From: Gammaproteobacteria bacterium
GTDB lineage: Bacteria; Pseudomonadota; Gammaproteobacteria; Enterobacterales; GCA-2746155
Length of the DNA stretch: 12,956 nucleotides
Direction of reading: 5' to 3'
Assembly: GCA_024206355.1 (NCBI GenBank)
Contig: JAAGZM010000357.1
Coordinates: forward strand, 1-12,956
Within the stretch, counting starts at the first letter, position 1. Each line of letters starts with the position of its first letter. Made by a program: the position numbers and the translations under genes. A model generated the notes under the pieces. The model did no database searches. It was given only the letters and a program-made list of their open reading frames with translations, and was not told the origin of the DNA. Shown here piece after piece: positions 7,331 through 12,956 of this stretch.

Positions 7331-8683
7331 ATGACAGCCATCACTAGTGATGAACTTGATATCGACTTTGAAAAAAGCAGCATGTCAGAATTGATCAACG
7401 ATATCTTGCATGAAGCAAAAGTACTGGGTGCAACCGAAGCTGAGGTAGGTATCAGTAAGCAATGTGGCTTATCTGCCAATGTTAGAAATAATGATGTTGA
7501 GACTATAGAATTTAATCGTGACTGTGGATTTGGAATTACGGTCTTTATCGGCAAACACAAGGGTAATGCAAGTACTTCCGATAGTAGCCCAGCAGCGATT
7601 AACGCTGCAGTTAAGGCTGCTATATCAATTGCCAAACAAACGACTGAAGATCCTTTTTCAGGACTCGTTGATGCAACTCTTATGGCAACAGAGATACAAG
7701 ATCTTCAACTTGATCATCCCATGGGGATCACGCCTGAGATTGCAATTGAGCACGCACTTAATTCAGAGCGCGCAATGCTGAAAACGGATAAAAGGGTAAA
7801 GTCAGATGGCGCGACCTTCGCTAGCCACCGTGGTGTAAAGATGTACGGAAACTCTCACGGATTCTTAGCAGGATATCCTACAAGTCGTCACGCACTCAGT
7901 GCTGTTGCAATCGCTGAAGATAAACAAGGAATGCAACGTGATTACTATTACACTGTTTCTAGAAATGCCAAAAACTTACTCTCAGATGAGCTCATTGGCA
8001 TAAAATCTGCCGAAAAAAGTATTGCCAGGCTTGGCTCAAGATCAATACCAACTGGTGAATTTCCTGTGCTATTTAATCCAGAAATGGCAGCAGGATTTTT
8101 CGGCCATTTTCTAAATGCAATTAATGGTGGCAGTCTCTACCGAAAATCATCATTCCTTGTTGATACGCTTGGCGAACAGCTGTTTCCATCATCTATCAAT
8201 ATTCAAGAACGACCTTATTTACTTGAAGGTCTTGGAAGTGCGCCATTTGATGCTGAAGGTGTTGCGACTCGCAATCAACATTTTATACGAGAAGGCATAC
8301 TTAAGAGCTATATACTAAGCAGTTATTCCGCCAAACGTCTTGAAATGCAAACAACAGCTAATGCCGGTGGTGTCCATAATTTACATATCAGTAATACAGG
8401 ACAAAATCTTCAAGAACTTCTCTATAAAATGCAAACAGGTTTACTTGTGACCGAAGTTATGGGACAAGGCGTCAACATTGTATCGGGTGACTACTCAAGA
8501 GGTGCAAGTGGTTTCTGGATTGAAAATGGTGAAATCCAATATCCTGTCGAAGAAATAACCATCGCTGGAAATCTTAAAACCATGATGACGAATATTGTCG
8601 CTGTTGGAAACGATTACGACTCACGTCTTTCAACACAAACCGGTTCCGTTTTACTTGAATCGATGACAGTAGCTGGCAATTAA
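7331..8683 (+). CDS. pmbA: TldD partner protein PmbA/TldE
   Basis: Non-catalytic subunit of the TldD/TldE protease. It is 450 aa, the same length as E. coli PmbA, and aligns throughout. Conserved blocks are NSHGFLAGYPTSRH (174-187), GGSLYRKSSFLVD (266-278), APFDAEGV (304-311), MGQGVN (377-382) and GDYSRGASGFW (386-396). It has no HExxxH sequence, as expected for the subunit that packs against TldD and helps form the closed peptide chamber. The start at ATG 7331 is preceded by GAGGG (7316-7320) ten bases upstream, an acceptable ribosome binding site. It is transcribed separately from tldD because darP lies inverted between them. Its stop is one base from the stop of lpxB on the opposite strand. 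No RiPP precursor or modification gene is nearby, so a housekeeping role is more likely than bacteriocin maturation. Confidence 0.96.
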   Translation: MTAITSDELDIDFEKSSMSELINDILHEAKVLGATEAEVGISKQCGLSANVRNNDVETIEFNRDCGFGITVFIGKHKGNASTSDSSPAAINAAVKAAISIAKQTTEDPFSGLVDATLMATEIQDLQLDHPMGITPEIAIEHALNSERAMLKTDKRVKSDGATFASHRGVKMYGNSHGFLAGYPTSRHALSAVAIAEDKQGMQRDYYYTVSRNAKNLLSDELIGIKSAEKSIARLGSRSIPTGEFPVLFNPEMAAGFFGHFLNAINGGSLYRKSSFLVDTLGEQLFPSSINIQERPYLLEGLGSAPFDAEGVATRNQHFIREGILKSYILSSYSAKRLEMQTTANAGGVHNLHISNTGQNLQELLYKMQTGLLVTEVMGQGVNIVSGDYSRGASGFWIENGEIQYPVEEITIAGNLKTMMTNIVAVGNDYDSRLSTQTGSVLLESMTVAGN

Positions 8684-8692
8684 CTTAAAGTT
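8682..8692. repeat. Palindrome across the pmbA/lpxB convergent junction
   Basis: AACTTAAAGTT is a perfect inverted repeat around A8687, spanning both stop codons. It is flanked by TAGCTG (8670-8675) and CAGCTA (8702-8707), which are reverse complements of each other. Together they could fold as a weak, AT-rich structure in either transcript. There is no classical GC-rich stem with a T run, so this is at best a poor bidirectional terminator. Confidence 0.3.
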
Positions 8693-9833
8693 CGAAAAAC
8701 TCAGCTAAATCGCTAACCGCTTTCTGACCACCACCAAGCTGAAGAGATTTATGGATCGTCAGATATTCAACTTCATGTTCTTCAGCAAGTCCAGATTTGA
8801 GCTTTTGAGTGATTTCTTTAGTAATAGCTTCTACCGTTGCATTCTTTTGGATAAATTCTGGAACTAAGGGATTTTTAGCAAGTAAATTAGGTAAAGCAAA
8901 ATGGTTTATTTTTAATAACCTACTATAAATTGCATAACTGAGTGTCGAGACCTTATAAGCGACAACCATTGGTTTTTTTAGCAACATCGCTTCAAGAGTT
9001 GCAGTTCCTGAAGCAAGTAGAACAGCATCAGATGAAGCCATAACGTCTCTAGATTTTCCGTCAACGAGAGTCAGTAATGCTTCTGCATTTTTCTCAGATA
9101 CTAACTTATAAAATTGTTCATAACGTTTCTTATTAACGAGTGGTACAACAATTTGTAAATTAGGAAATTCAGCCTTTAAACGCACTGCTGCATCAATAAA
9201 TAAAGGACCAAGAAATTTAATTTCACTTCCTCGGCTTCCTGGTAGCATTGCCAAAACTTTATTATCAATATCTAATCCTAGCTCCTCTCGAAACTTTTGA
9301 GTCTCAGGTTTCAATACCAACATTTCGGCTAGTGGATGACCTACACAACTAACGGGTATCTGATGTTGTTGATAGATGTTTTTTTCAAAAGGAAACAAGG
9401 TCAGCATATAGTCGACTGCTGATTTGATCTTTATAATTCGCTTTTCTCGCCATGCCCAAACCGAAGGGCTAACATAGTGAACGGTTTTTATTCCCGCCTG
9501 TTTTAATTTTAACTCTAGATCTAAGTTAAATTCAGGGGCATCGATACCGATAAATAAATCTGCATTCCAATCGATAATTTTTTGTGTCAGTTGTTTTCGT
9601 AGTTTTAGAAGACGTGGTAAACGTTTTAATATTGCCCAAATACCAATGATTGATAATTCATCTATTGGGAAGAATGAAGTACAGCCTTGCTCCTGCATAG
9701 ATGGACCAGCGATACCAATAAATTCACAATTCGTAAATTTTTCATTGAAAGCCTGTAACAGATCTGCACCAAGTAAATCACCTGAACTTTCTCCAGCGAC
9801 TACAGCAATTTTAAGTTTTTCTGATTCAGGCAC
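8685..9833 (-). CDS. lpxB: Lipid-A-disaccharide synthase LpxB
   Basis: Glycosyltransferase family 19 enzyme. It joins UDP-2,3-diacylglucosamine to lipid X (2,3-diacylglucosamine 1-phosphate) to form the tetraacyl disaccharide 1-phosphate of lipid A, at the cytoplasmic face of the inner membrane. The 382 residues equal the E. coli length. Motifs are AGESSGD (13-19), GIDAPEFN with Asp98 (96-103), YVSPSVWAWR (120-129), LPGSRGSE with Arg201 (197-204) and LASGTATLE (273-281). Asp98 and Arg201 have the same numbers as the essential E. coli residues, which supports the GTG start at 9831-9833. No ATG is available, because the in-frame stop of lpxA lies only nine bases upstream, and there is no good ribosome binding site, so coupling to lpxA translation is likely. 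lpxB is the last gene of the operon: rnhB and dnaE, which follow it in E. coli, are absent. Confidence 0.97.
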   Translation of the reverse strand: MPESEKLKIAVVAGESSGDLLGADLLQAFNEKFTNCEFIGIAGPSMQEQGCTSFFPIDELSIIGIWAILKRLPRLLKLRKQLTQKIIDWNADLFIGIDAPEFNLDLELKLKQAGIKTVHYVSPSVWAWREKRIIKIKSAVDYMLTLFPFEKNIYQQHQIPVSCVGHPLAEMLVLKPETQKFREELGLDIDNKVLAMLPGSRGSEIKFLGPLFIDAAVRLKAEFPNLQIVVPLVNKKRYEQFYKLVSEKNAEALLTLVDGKSRDVMASSDAVLLASGTATLEAMLLKKPMVVAYKVSTLSYAIYSRLLKINHFALPNLLAKNPLVPEFIQKNATVEAITKEITQKLKSGLAEEHEVEYLTIHKSLQLGGGQKAVSDLAEFFEL

Positions 9834-9842
9834 GTTCAGCGG

Positions 9843-10637
9843 CTATCTGATAATGCCGCGTTTTGAAGCACATATAAAATCAGGCATACAGGCAAGTTCT
9901 GGGTAATCATCGACCATTTCGCTAATACTTAACATTGCATCATCTAAACTGAGTTTCTTTCGATAAATAATTTTAAAAGCCCGTCTTATTGCAATAATTG
10001 ATTCCTTTGAGAATCCTCGACGTTTTAGTCCTTCTGAATTGATAGCTCTTGGTGCAACAGGACGTCCTTCAGCCATAACGTAAGGAGGAATATCCTTAAG
10101 AACAATACCATTTATTGCTGAAAAAGCATGGGCACCAACATGTACAAATTGATGAACCATACTAAAGCCACCCATAATCACCCAATCATTAATATGAACA
10201 TGTCCTGCTAGCGTTGTGTTATTAGCAAGGATAATTTGATTACCAATCTGGCAATCATGAGCAATATGGGTATAACACATAACTAAATTATCATTACCAA
10301 TACGTGTTATACCATTGTCTTGTACTGTTCCACGATGGACAGTGCAGCTCTCTCGAAATATATTATTATTTCCAATGATTGTTTTTGTAGGCTCACCAGC
10401 ATATTTTTTATCTTGGTTAGCCTCACCAATACTTGAAAATTGGTAGATATGGTTACTTTCACCAATCGTTGTATGTCCATTGATAACAACGTGGGGAGCA
10501 ACCACAGTACCTGCGCCGATTTCAACATTTTCGCCTATTACGCTATATGGCCCTACCTGAACAGTAGGATCCAGTTTTGCAGAGTCAGCAATTATTGCGG
10601 TTGGGTGAATCAAATTATGGTATCTCTTTATGGGCAC
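9843..10637 (-). CDS. lpxA: UDP-N-acetylglucosamine O-acyltransferase LpxA
   Basis: Left-handed beta-helix trimer that catalyses the first step of lipid A synthesis, transfer of a 3-hydroxyacyl chain from ACP to the 3-OH of UDP-GlcNAc. The protein is 264 aa (E. coli 262). Hexapeptide repeats run from about residue 11 to 190. The catalytic His127 sits in THIAHDC (E. coli His125). GLKRRGFS (203-210) leads into the C-terminal helical domain, which ends in KRGIIR. The residue matching E. coli Gly173, the acyl-chain ruler, is Ile175 (codon 10113-10115), which predicts a chain shorter than C14. The start is uncertain. GTG 10635-10637 overlaps the end of fabZ by 23 bases and gives E. coli-like numbering. 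TTG 10611-10613, just after the fabZ stop, would give 256 aa beginning MIHPTAII. Neither has a strong ribosome binding site. Confidence 0.95.
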   Translation of the reverse strand: MPIKRYHNLIHPTAIIADSAKLDPTVQVGPYSVIGENVEIGAGTVVAPHVVINGHTTIGESNHIYQFSSIGEANQDKKYAGEPTKTIIGNNNIFRESCTVHRGTVQDNGITRIGNDNLVMCYTHIAHDCQIGNQIILANNTTLAGHVHINDWVIMGGFSMVHQFVHVGAHAFSAINGIVLKDIPPYVMAEGRPVAPRAINSEGLKRRGFSKESIIAIRRAFKIIYRKKLSLDDAMLSISEMVDDYPELACMPDFICASKRGIIR

Positions 10638-11088
10638 ACATCAATTCAGCTGTACAAACAACTTTACCATCAACGATTGCTTCGCCACTAAAGAACCAAA
10701 TATCTCTTCGTACTTTCAGCTGCTTCACATGAAGATGAACCACGTCACCAGGTTCAACAGGTCGTTTAAAACGAGCCTTATCGATGCCAACAAAATAATA
10801 AAGTGACTTGTTATCAGGCTTTCTACCCATCGTTTTAAAGCCTAGGACACCAGTAGCTTGTGCAAGAGCCTCAAGGATTAAAACACCAGGCATTACTGGA
10901 CGATTTGGGAAATGTCCGGTAAAACAAGGTTCATTGATGGTGATATTTTTTACACCATGGAGGAATTCTCCAACTTTATAATCAATGACCTTGTCAATTA
11001 AAAGAAAAGGATATCGATGGGGTAAGTTTTCCATTATTTCATGGATATCCATCGGAGAAAGTTTATTACTATCCATTTGCTCAGTCAT
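10615..11088 (-). CDS. fabZ: 3-hydroxyacyl-ACP dehydratase FabZ
   Basis: Hot-dog-fold enzyme that removes water from (3R)-hydroxyacyl-ACP to give trans-2-enoyl-ACP in fatty acid elongation. It draws on the same 3-hydroxyacyl-ACP pool that LpxA and LpxD use, so its place in the lpx operon links membrane phospholipid and lipid A supply. The protein is 157 aa (E. coli 151). The catalytic pair is His59 and Glu73 in GHFPNRPVMPGVLILEALAQ (58-77), preceded by PHRYPFLLID (23-32). The start ATG 11086-11088 is one base from the lpxD stop, and the purine-rich end of lpxD serves as its ribosome binding region. Met5 is an alternative start, which would bring the length closer to the E. coli enzyme. The 3' end lies within the longer version of lpxA. 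Confidence 0.97.
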   Translation of the reverse strand: MTEQMDSNKLSPMDIHEIMENLPHRYPFLLIDKVIDYKVGEFLHGVKNITINEPCFTGHFPNRPVMPGVLILEALAQATGVLGFKTMGRKPDNKSLYYFVGIDKARFKRPVEPGDVVHLHVKQLKVRRDIWFFSGEAIVDGKVVCTAELMCAHKEIP

Positions 11089-11089
11089 G

Positions 11090-12139
11090 TTATTCTTCTT
11101 TTTCCTGTTTTATTATTTTTAGTTCTTTCTCTAAAAAACGAACATTATTAAAAAGATCATCTAGCTGCCTCATCCTAGCAGTCTTGCGTTTCCACTCTTT
11201 ATTTGTCTGAGCAATATCGCCTGATGAATATATCCCAGGCTCAGAAATTGACTTTGTTAACAAAGTAGATACGGTTAAATGAACATTATCGCATATTTCT
11301 AAATGACCAATAACACTCACTCTTCCAGCCAGCGTACACCCTTTTCCGATGACTGTTCCACCAGCGACTCCTGTAGTAGCAGCCATAGCAGTTGCATCAC
11401 CAATCTCTACATTGTGCGCTATATGAACAAGGTTATCCAGTTTCACACAGTTACCAATAACAGTATTATTTAGAGCGCCTCTGTCGATAGTGCTATTTGC
11501 ACCAATCTCAAAATCATCGCCGATAAGCACCCCGCCAAGTTGAGGTATCTTTAACCACTCTCCAGAATCGTTAGCAAAACCGAAACCATCTGAGCCAATG
11601 ATTACGCCACTATGTAAAATAGCTCTATTGCCTATTTTTACATTATGATAAATATTCACACCAGACCAGAGCCGAGAGTTATCACCGATAACGACATTTT
11701 TACCTAAGTAGCAACCAGGACCAATCGTGACATTTTCACCAATTTCACAACCACTATCAATAACCACTTTTGCAGCAATAGAAGCTGTTGCAGCAATTTT
11801 GCTATCAGCAGAAATTTCTGCCGCAGGATGGATCCCGGGCTCTTGTTGAGGCGTTGTATCAAATAGTTGTGCAGCTTTTGCATAGCCAAGGTAAGGATTA
11901 TCCATTAAAAGCATATTTTCAACAGTATTTGGTGAAGATATCTGGCTCAAAATCCTAGAACTAATAATAACTGCAGAGGCTGAAGTTGTACTGAGGTATT
12001 TCTGGTATTGTATATTTGTTAGAAAGCTTAGTTGCCCAGATGCTGCTTTTTGGATATCGGCAACCGAATCCACAGTAATCGAGTGATCACCACGACATTC
12101 GGCTCCAATTAATTTAGCAATCTCACCTAGGCTCAGCAT
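11090..12139 (-). CDS. lpxD: UDP-3-O-(3-hydroxyacyl)glucosamine N-acyltransferase LpxD
   Basis: Third step of lipid A synthesis: transfer of a 3-hydroxyacyl chain from ACP to the free 2-amino group of UDP-3-O-acyl-glucosamine. The enzyme acts as a cytoplasmic trimer. The protein is 349 aa (E. coli 341). An N-terminal uridine-binding domain (about 1-100, with NPYLGYAKAAQLFD at 81-94) is followed by a hexapeptide-repeat beta helix (about 104-285). The catalytic His242 lies in VHIAHNVEIG (E. coli His239), DGFGFAND is at 184-191, and the C-terminal helix (about 315-349) is rich in Lys and Glu. ATG 12137-12139 fits the family N-terminus (LGEIAKLIGAE), but no Shine-Dalgarno sequence precedes it. 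Instead an AT-rich hairpin begins seven bases upstream. It lies 32 bases downstream of skp and one base upstream of fabZ in the operon. Confidence 0.97.
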   Translation of the reverse strand: MLSLGEIAKLIGAECRGDHSITVDSVADIQKAASGQLSFLTNIQYQKYLSTTSASAVIISSRILSQISSPNTVENMLLMDNPYLGYAKAAQLFDTTPQQEPGIHPAAEISADSKIAATASIAAKVVIDSGCEIGENVTIGPGCYLGKNVVIGDNSRLWSGVNIYHNVKIGNRAILHSGVIIGSDGFGFANDSGEWLKIPQLGGVLIGDDFEIGANSTIDRGALNNTVIGNCVKLDNLVHIAHNVEIGDATAMAATTGVAGGTVIGKGCTLAGRVSVIGHLEICDNVHLTVSTLLTKSISEPGIYSSGDIAQTNKEWKRKTARMRQLDDLFNNVRFLEKELKIIKQEKEE

Positions 12140-12146
12140 ACAAACA

Positions 12147-12177
12147 AACTAAACTATAAATGTATTTGAGTTTAGTT
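12147..12177 (-). repeat. Inverted repeat/hairpin between skp and lpxD
   Basis: Perfect 9-bp arms AACTAAACT (12147-12155) and AGTTTAGTT (12169-12177) enclose a 13-base loop. In the operon mRNA the stem contains the skp stop codon and ends seven bases before the lpxD ATG, where a ribosome binding site would normally sit. The stem is AT-rich and there is no T run after it, so it is not a standard terminator. A role in setting lpxD translation, or in mRNA processing, is conceivable. Confidence 0.4.
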
Positions 12178-12684
12178 AAACTTAGGATCTGTCATTAATG
12201 AAATAACTTTATTCGTGATATCAACACGATCGCTAATATAGGCAACTGACTCAGATTGTAAAACTATTGAGAAGTTATCTTGCAAAGCAACTTGATCGAT
12301 TGCTTTTTTAATCAAAATTAGTAATTTACGTTGCTCTTGATCACTTCGCTTTTTATAATCTTCCTGAAAGTTAGTTTGCTTTAGTTTTAATTCACTAGCT
12401 TTGCCTTGGACACTACGAATTAAATCAGTTTTTTGCTGCTCGGTCATTGTTAACGCATCAGCTTGACCTTTAGTTTGTATACTGACTATCTCTGTCTCTA
12501 ACGCTTTTAAGCCTTCAGCTCTTTCTTTAAATTCCTGCTGTAACGCAACTTGAATCGATTCACGCTGTGGTGCTTGAGTTGCAACAGCACGTACATTCAC
12601 AGTGCCAATATTTAGATCCGCGGCTTGAGTTAAACCAGTAAAAAATAGTACCGCAGTTGCGGCAAGTAAAAAACGCTTATTCAT
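12172..12684 (-). CDS. skp: Periplasmic chaperone Skp (OmpH family)
   Basis: Trimeric jellyfish-shaped chaperone that holds unfolded outer-membrane proteins in the periplasm for delivery to the Bam complex. The chosen product is 170 aa (E. coli Skp is 161). A signal peptide is clear: MNKR, then a hydrophobic core, LLAATAVLFFTG, then cleavage after LTQA, leaving ADLNIGTVNV as the likely mature start. The middle (about residues 40-120) is a long, charged, Gln/Lys/Glu-rich helix, as in the Skp tentacles. The C-terminal part returns to the beta body and includes NFSIVLQSESVAY. The longer frame starts at ATG 12694-12696, but the GGAG ribosome binding site (complement of 12690-12693) lies inside it. 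ATG 12682-12684, six bases after that GGAG, is therefore preferred; ATG 12685-12687 is the other choice. It sits between bamA and lpxD as in other gammaproteobacteria. Confidence 0.92.
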   Translation of the reverse strand: MNKRFLLAATAVLFFTGLTQAADLNIGTVNVRAVATQAPQRESIQVALQQEFKERAEGLKALETEIVSIQTKGQADALTMTEQQKTDLIRSVQGKASELKLKQTNFQEDYKKRSDQEQRKLLILIKKAIDQVALQDNFSIVLQSESVAYISDRVDITNKVISLMTDPKFN

Positions 12685-12689
12685 CATTG

Positions 12690-12693
12690 TCTC
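12690..12693 (-). promoter_or_regulatory. skp ribosome binding site
   Basis: The complement reads GGAG, followed by ACAATGATG. The spacing of six bases favours the second of the two adjacent ATG codons (12682-12684) as the start, and it argues against the upstream ATG at 12694-12696, which overlaps the site. Confidence 0.65.
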
Positions 12694-12720
12694 CATTAAA
12701 TAAAATTAATTTGCTTATAC

Positions 12721-12956
12721 TTAAAATGTTTTCCCAATATTGAAAGAGAAATTTTCTGTTTCATCCTGCTCTTCTTGCTTAATACTTTTTGACAGTGTAA
12801 AAATTAATGGTCCCATGGGAGATATCCATTGTATTGAAAACCCCGCCGATACTCGATAGGTACTAGGGTCGCTAAAGTCTGGAATTTTTTCATATTCTTC
12901 AGGTTTCATATTACTATATATTTCATGAACAAACTTAGTATCCCACACATTACCTA
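12721..12956 (-). CDS. bamA: Outer membrane protein assembly factor BamA, C-terminal end (5' part outside the window)
   Basis: Only about the last 78 codons are present; the frame is open to the right edge. BamA is the beta-barrel insertase of the outer membrane. What is visible is the last three strands of the 16-stranded barrel. GNVWDTKF matches E. coli GTVWDTNW; DFSDPSTYRVSAGFSIQWIS follows, then PMGPLIFTLSKSI, and the final strand ENFSFNIGKTF ends in the terminal Phe of the beta-signal (E. coli ends in Trp). The extracellular loop between the WDT strand and the RVSAG strand is about seven residues longer than in E. coli and is rich in Glu and Lys. The apparent GTG at 12948 is an internal Val, not a start. 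The stop lies 36 bases before the preferred skp start, consistent with an operon running leftward. Confidence 0.95.
   Translation of the reverse strand, partial: GNVWDTKFVHEIYSNMKPEEYEKIPDFSDPSTYRVSAGFSIQWISPMGPLIFTLSKSIKQEEQDETENFSFNIGKTF

Noticed and set aside
7309..8318. Open frames overlapping pmbA on both strands (7309-7635, 7518-7781, 8115-8318)
   Set aside because: pmbA is full length and conserved through this stretch; the alternative frames resemble no family.
9646..10691. Plus-strand frames opposite lpxB and lpxA (9646-9906, 10440-10691)
   Set aside because: They are antisense to lpxB, lpxA and fabZ coding sequence with intact catalytic motifs, and lack start signals.
12721..12948. 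A separate 75-residue protein with a GTG start at 12948
   Set aside because: The sequence continues upstream as GNVWDT and matches the BamA barrel end, so it is the tail of bamA.
1..12956. Possibility of a novel defence, mobile or biosynthetic system
   Set aside because: Every long frame is assigned to a well-known core family, and the gaps are too short for more genes. No repeats of array type, integrase, transposase or unusual domain was seen.

Overview
The window looks like chromosomal core DNA from an AT-rich, non-enteric gammaproteobacterium. The evidence is the set of families present (RNase G, YhdP, TldD, DarP, PmbA/TldE, and the BamA-Skp-LpxD-FabZ-LpxA-LpxB run). All are full-length apart from the two cut by the window edges, and their catalytic motifs are intact. 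I cannot name the genus from sequence alone. I see no tRNA, rRNA, CRISPR array, insertion sequence or phage gene, and no sign of recent transfer. The genes almost completely fill the window, and no gap reaches 300 bases.

Left block, + strand (1-6680): the 3' three quarters of rng (RNase G), then yhdP, a very long AsmA-like inner-membrane-anchored protein implicated in phospholipid traffic to the outer membrane, then tldD, the zinc-protease half of the TldD/TldE complex. This rng-yhdP-tldD order is the classical gammaproteobacterial one. Middle block (6685-8683): darP (yjgA), a 50S ribosome assembly factor, on the - strand, and pmbA (tldE), the partner of tldD, on the + strand, diverging from a shared 118-bp region that holds a 13-bp perfect palindrome.

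Right block, - strand (12956 down to 8685): the outer-membrane biogenesis operon bamA(partial)-skp-lpxD-fabZ-lpxA-lpxB. It makes the Bam insertase core, the periplasmic chaperone Skp, the first and third acylation steps and the disaccharide synthase of lipid A, and the fatty-acid dehydratase that competes with the lipid A branch for 3-hydroxyacyl-ACP. lpxB is the last gene and runs tail-to-tail into pmbA with one base between the stop codons.

No undescribed system was found. The points most worth checking are a bulky Ile in LpxA where E. coli has the Gly173 acyl-chain ruler (predicting lipid A with shorter primary O-linked chains), a cluster of non-ATG starts in lpxB, lpxA and darP, a hairpin in the place of the missing lpxD ribosome binding site, a conserved CxxC in YhdP, and the very tight convergent junctions.
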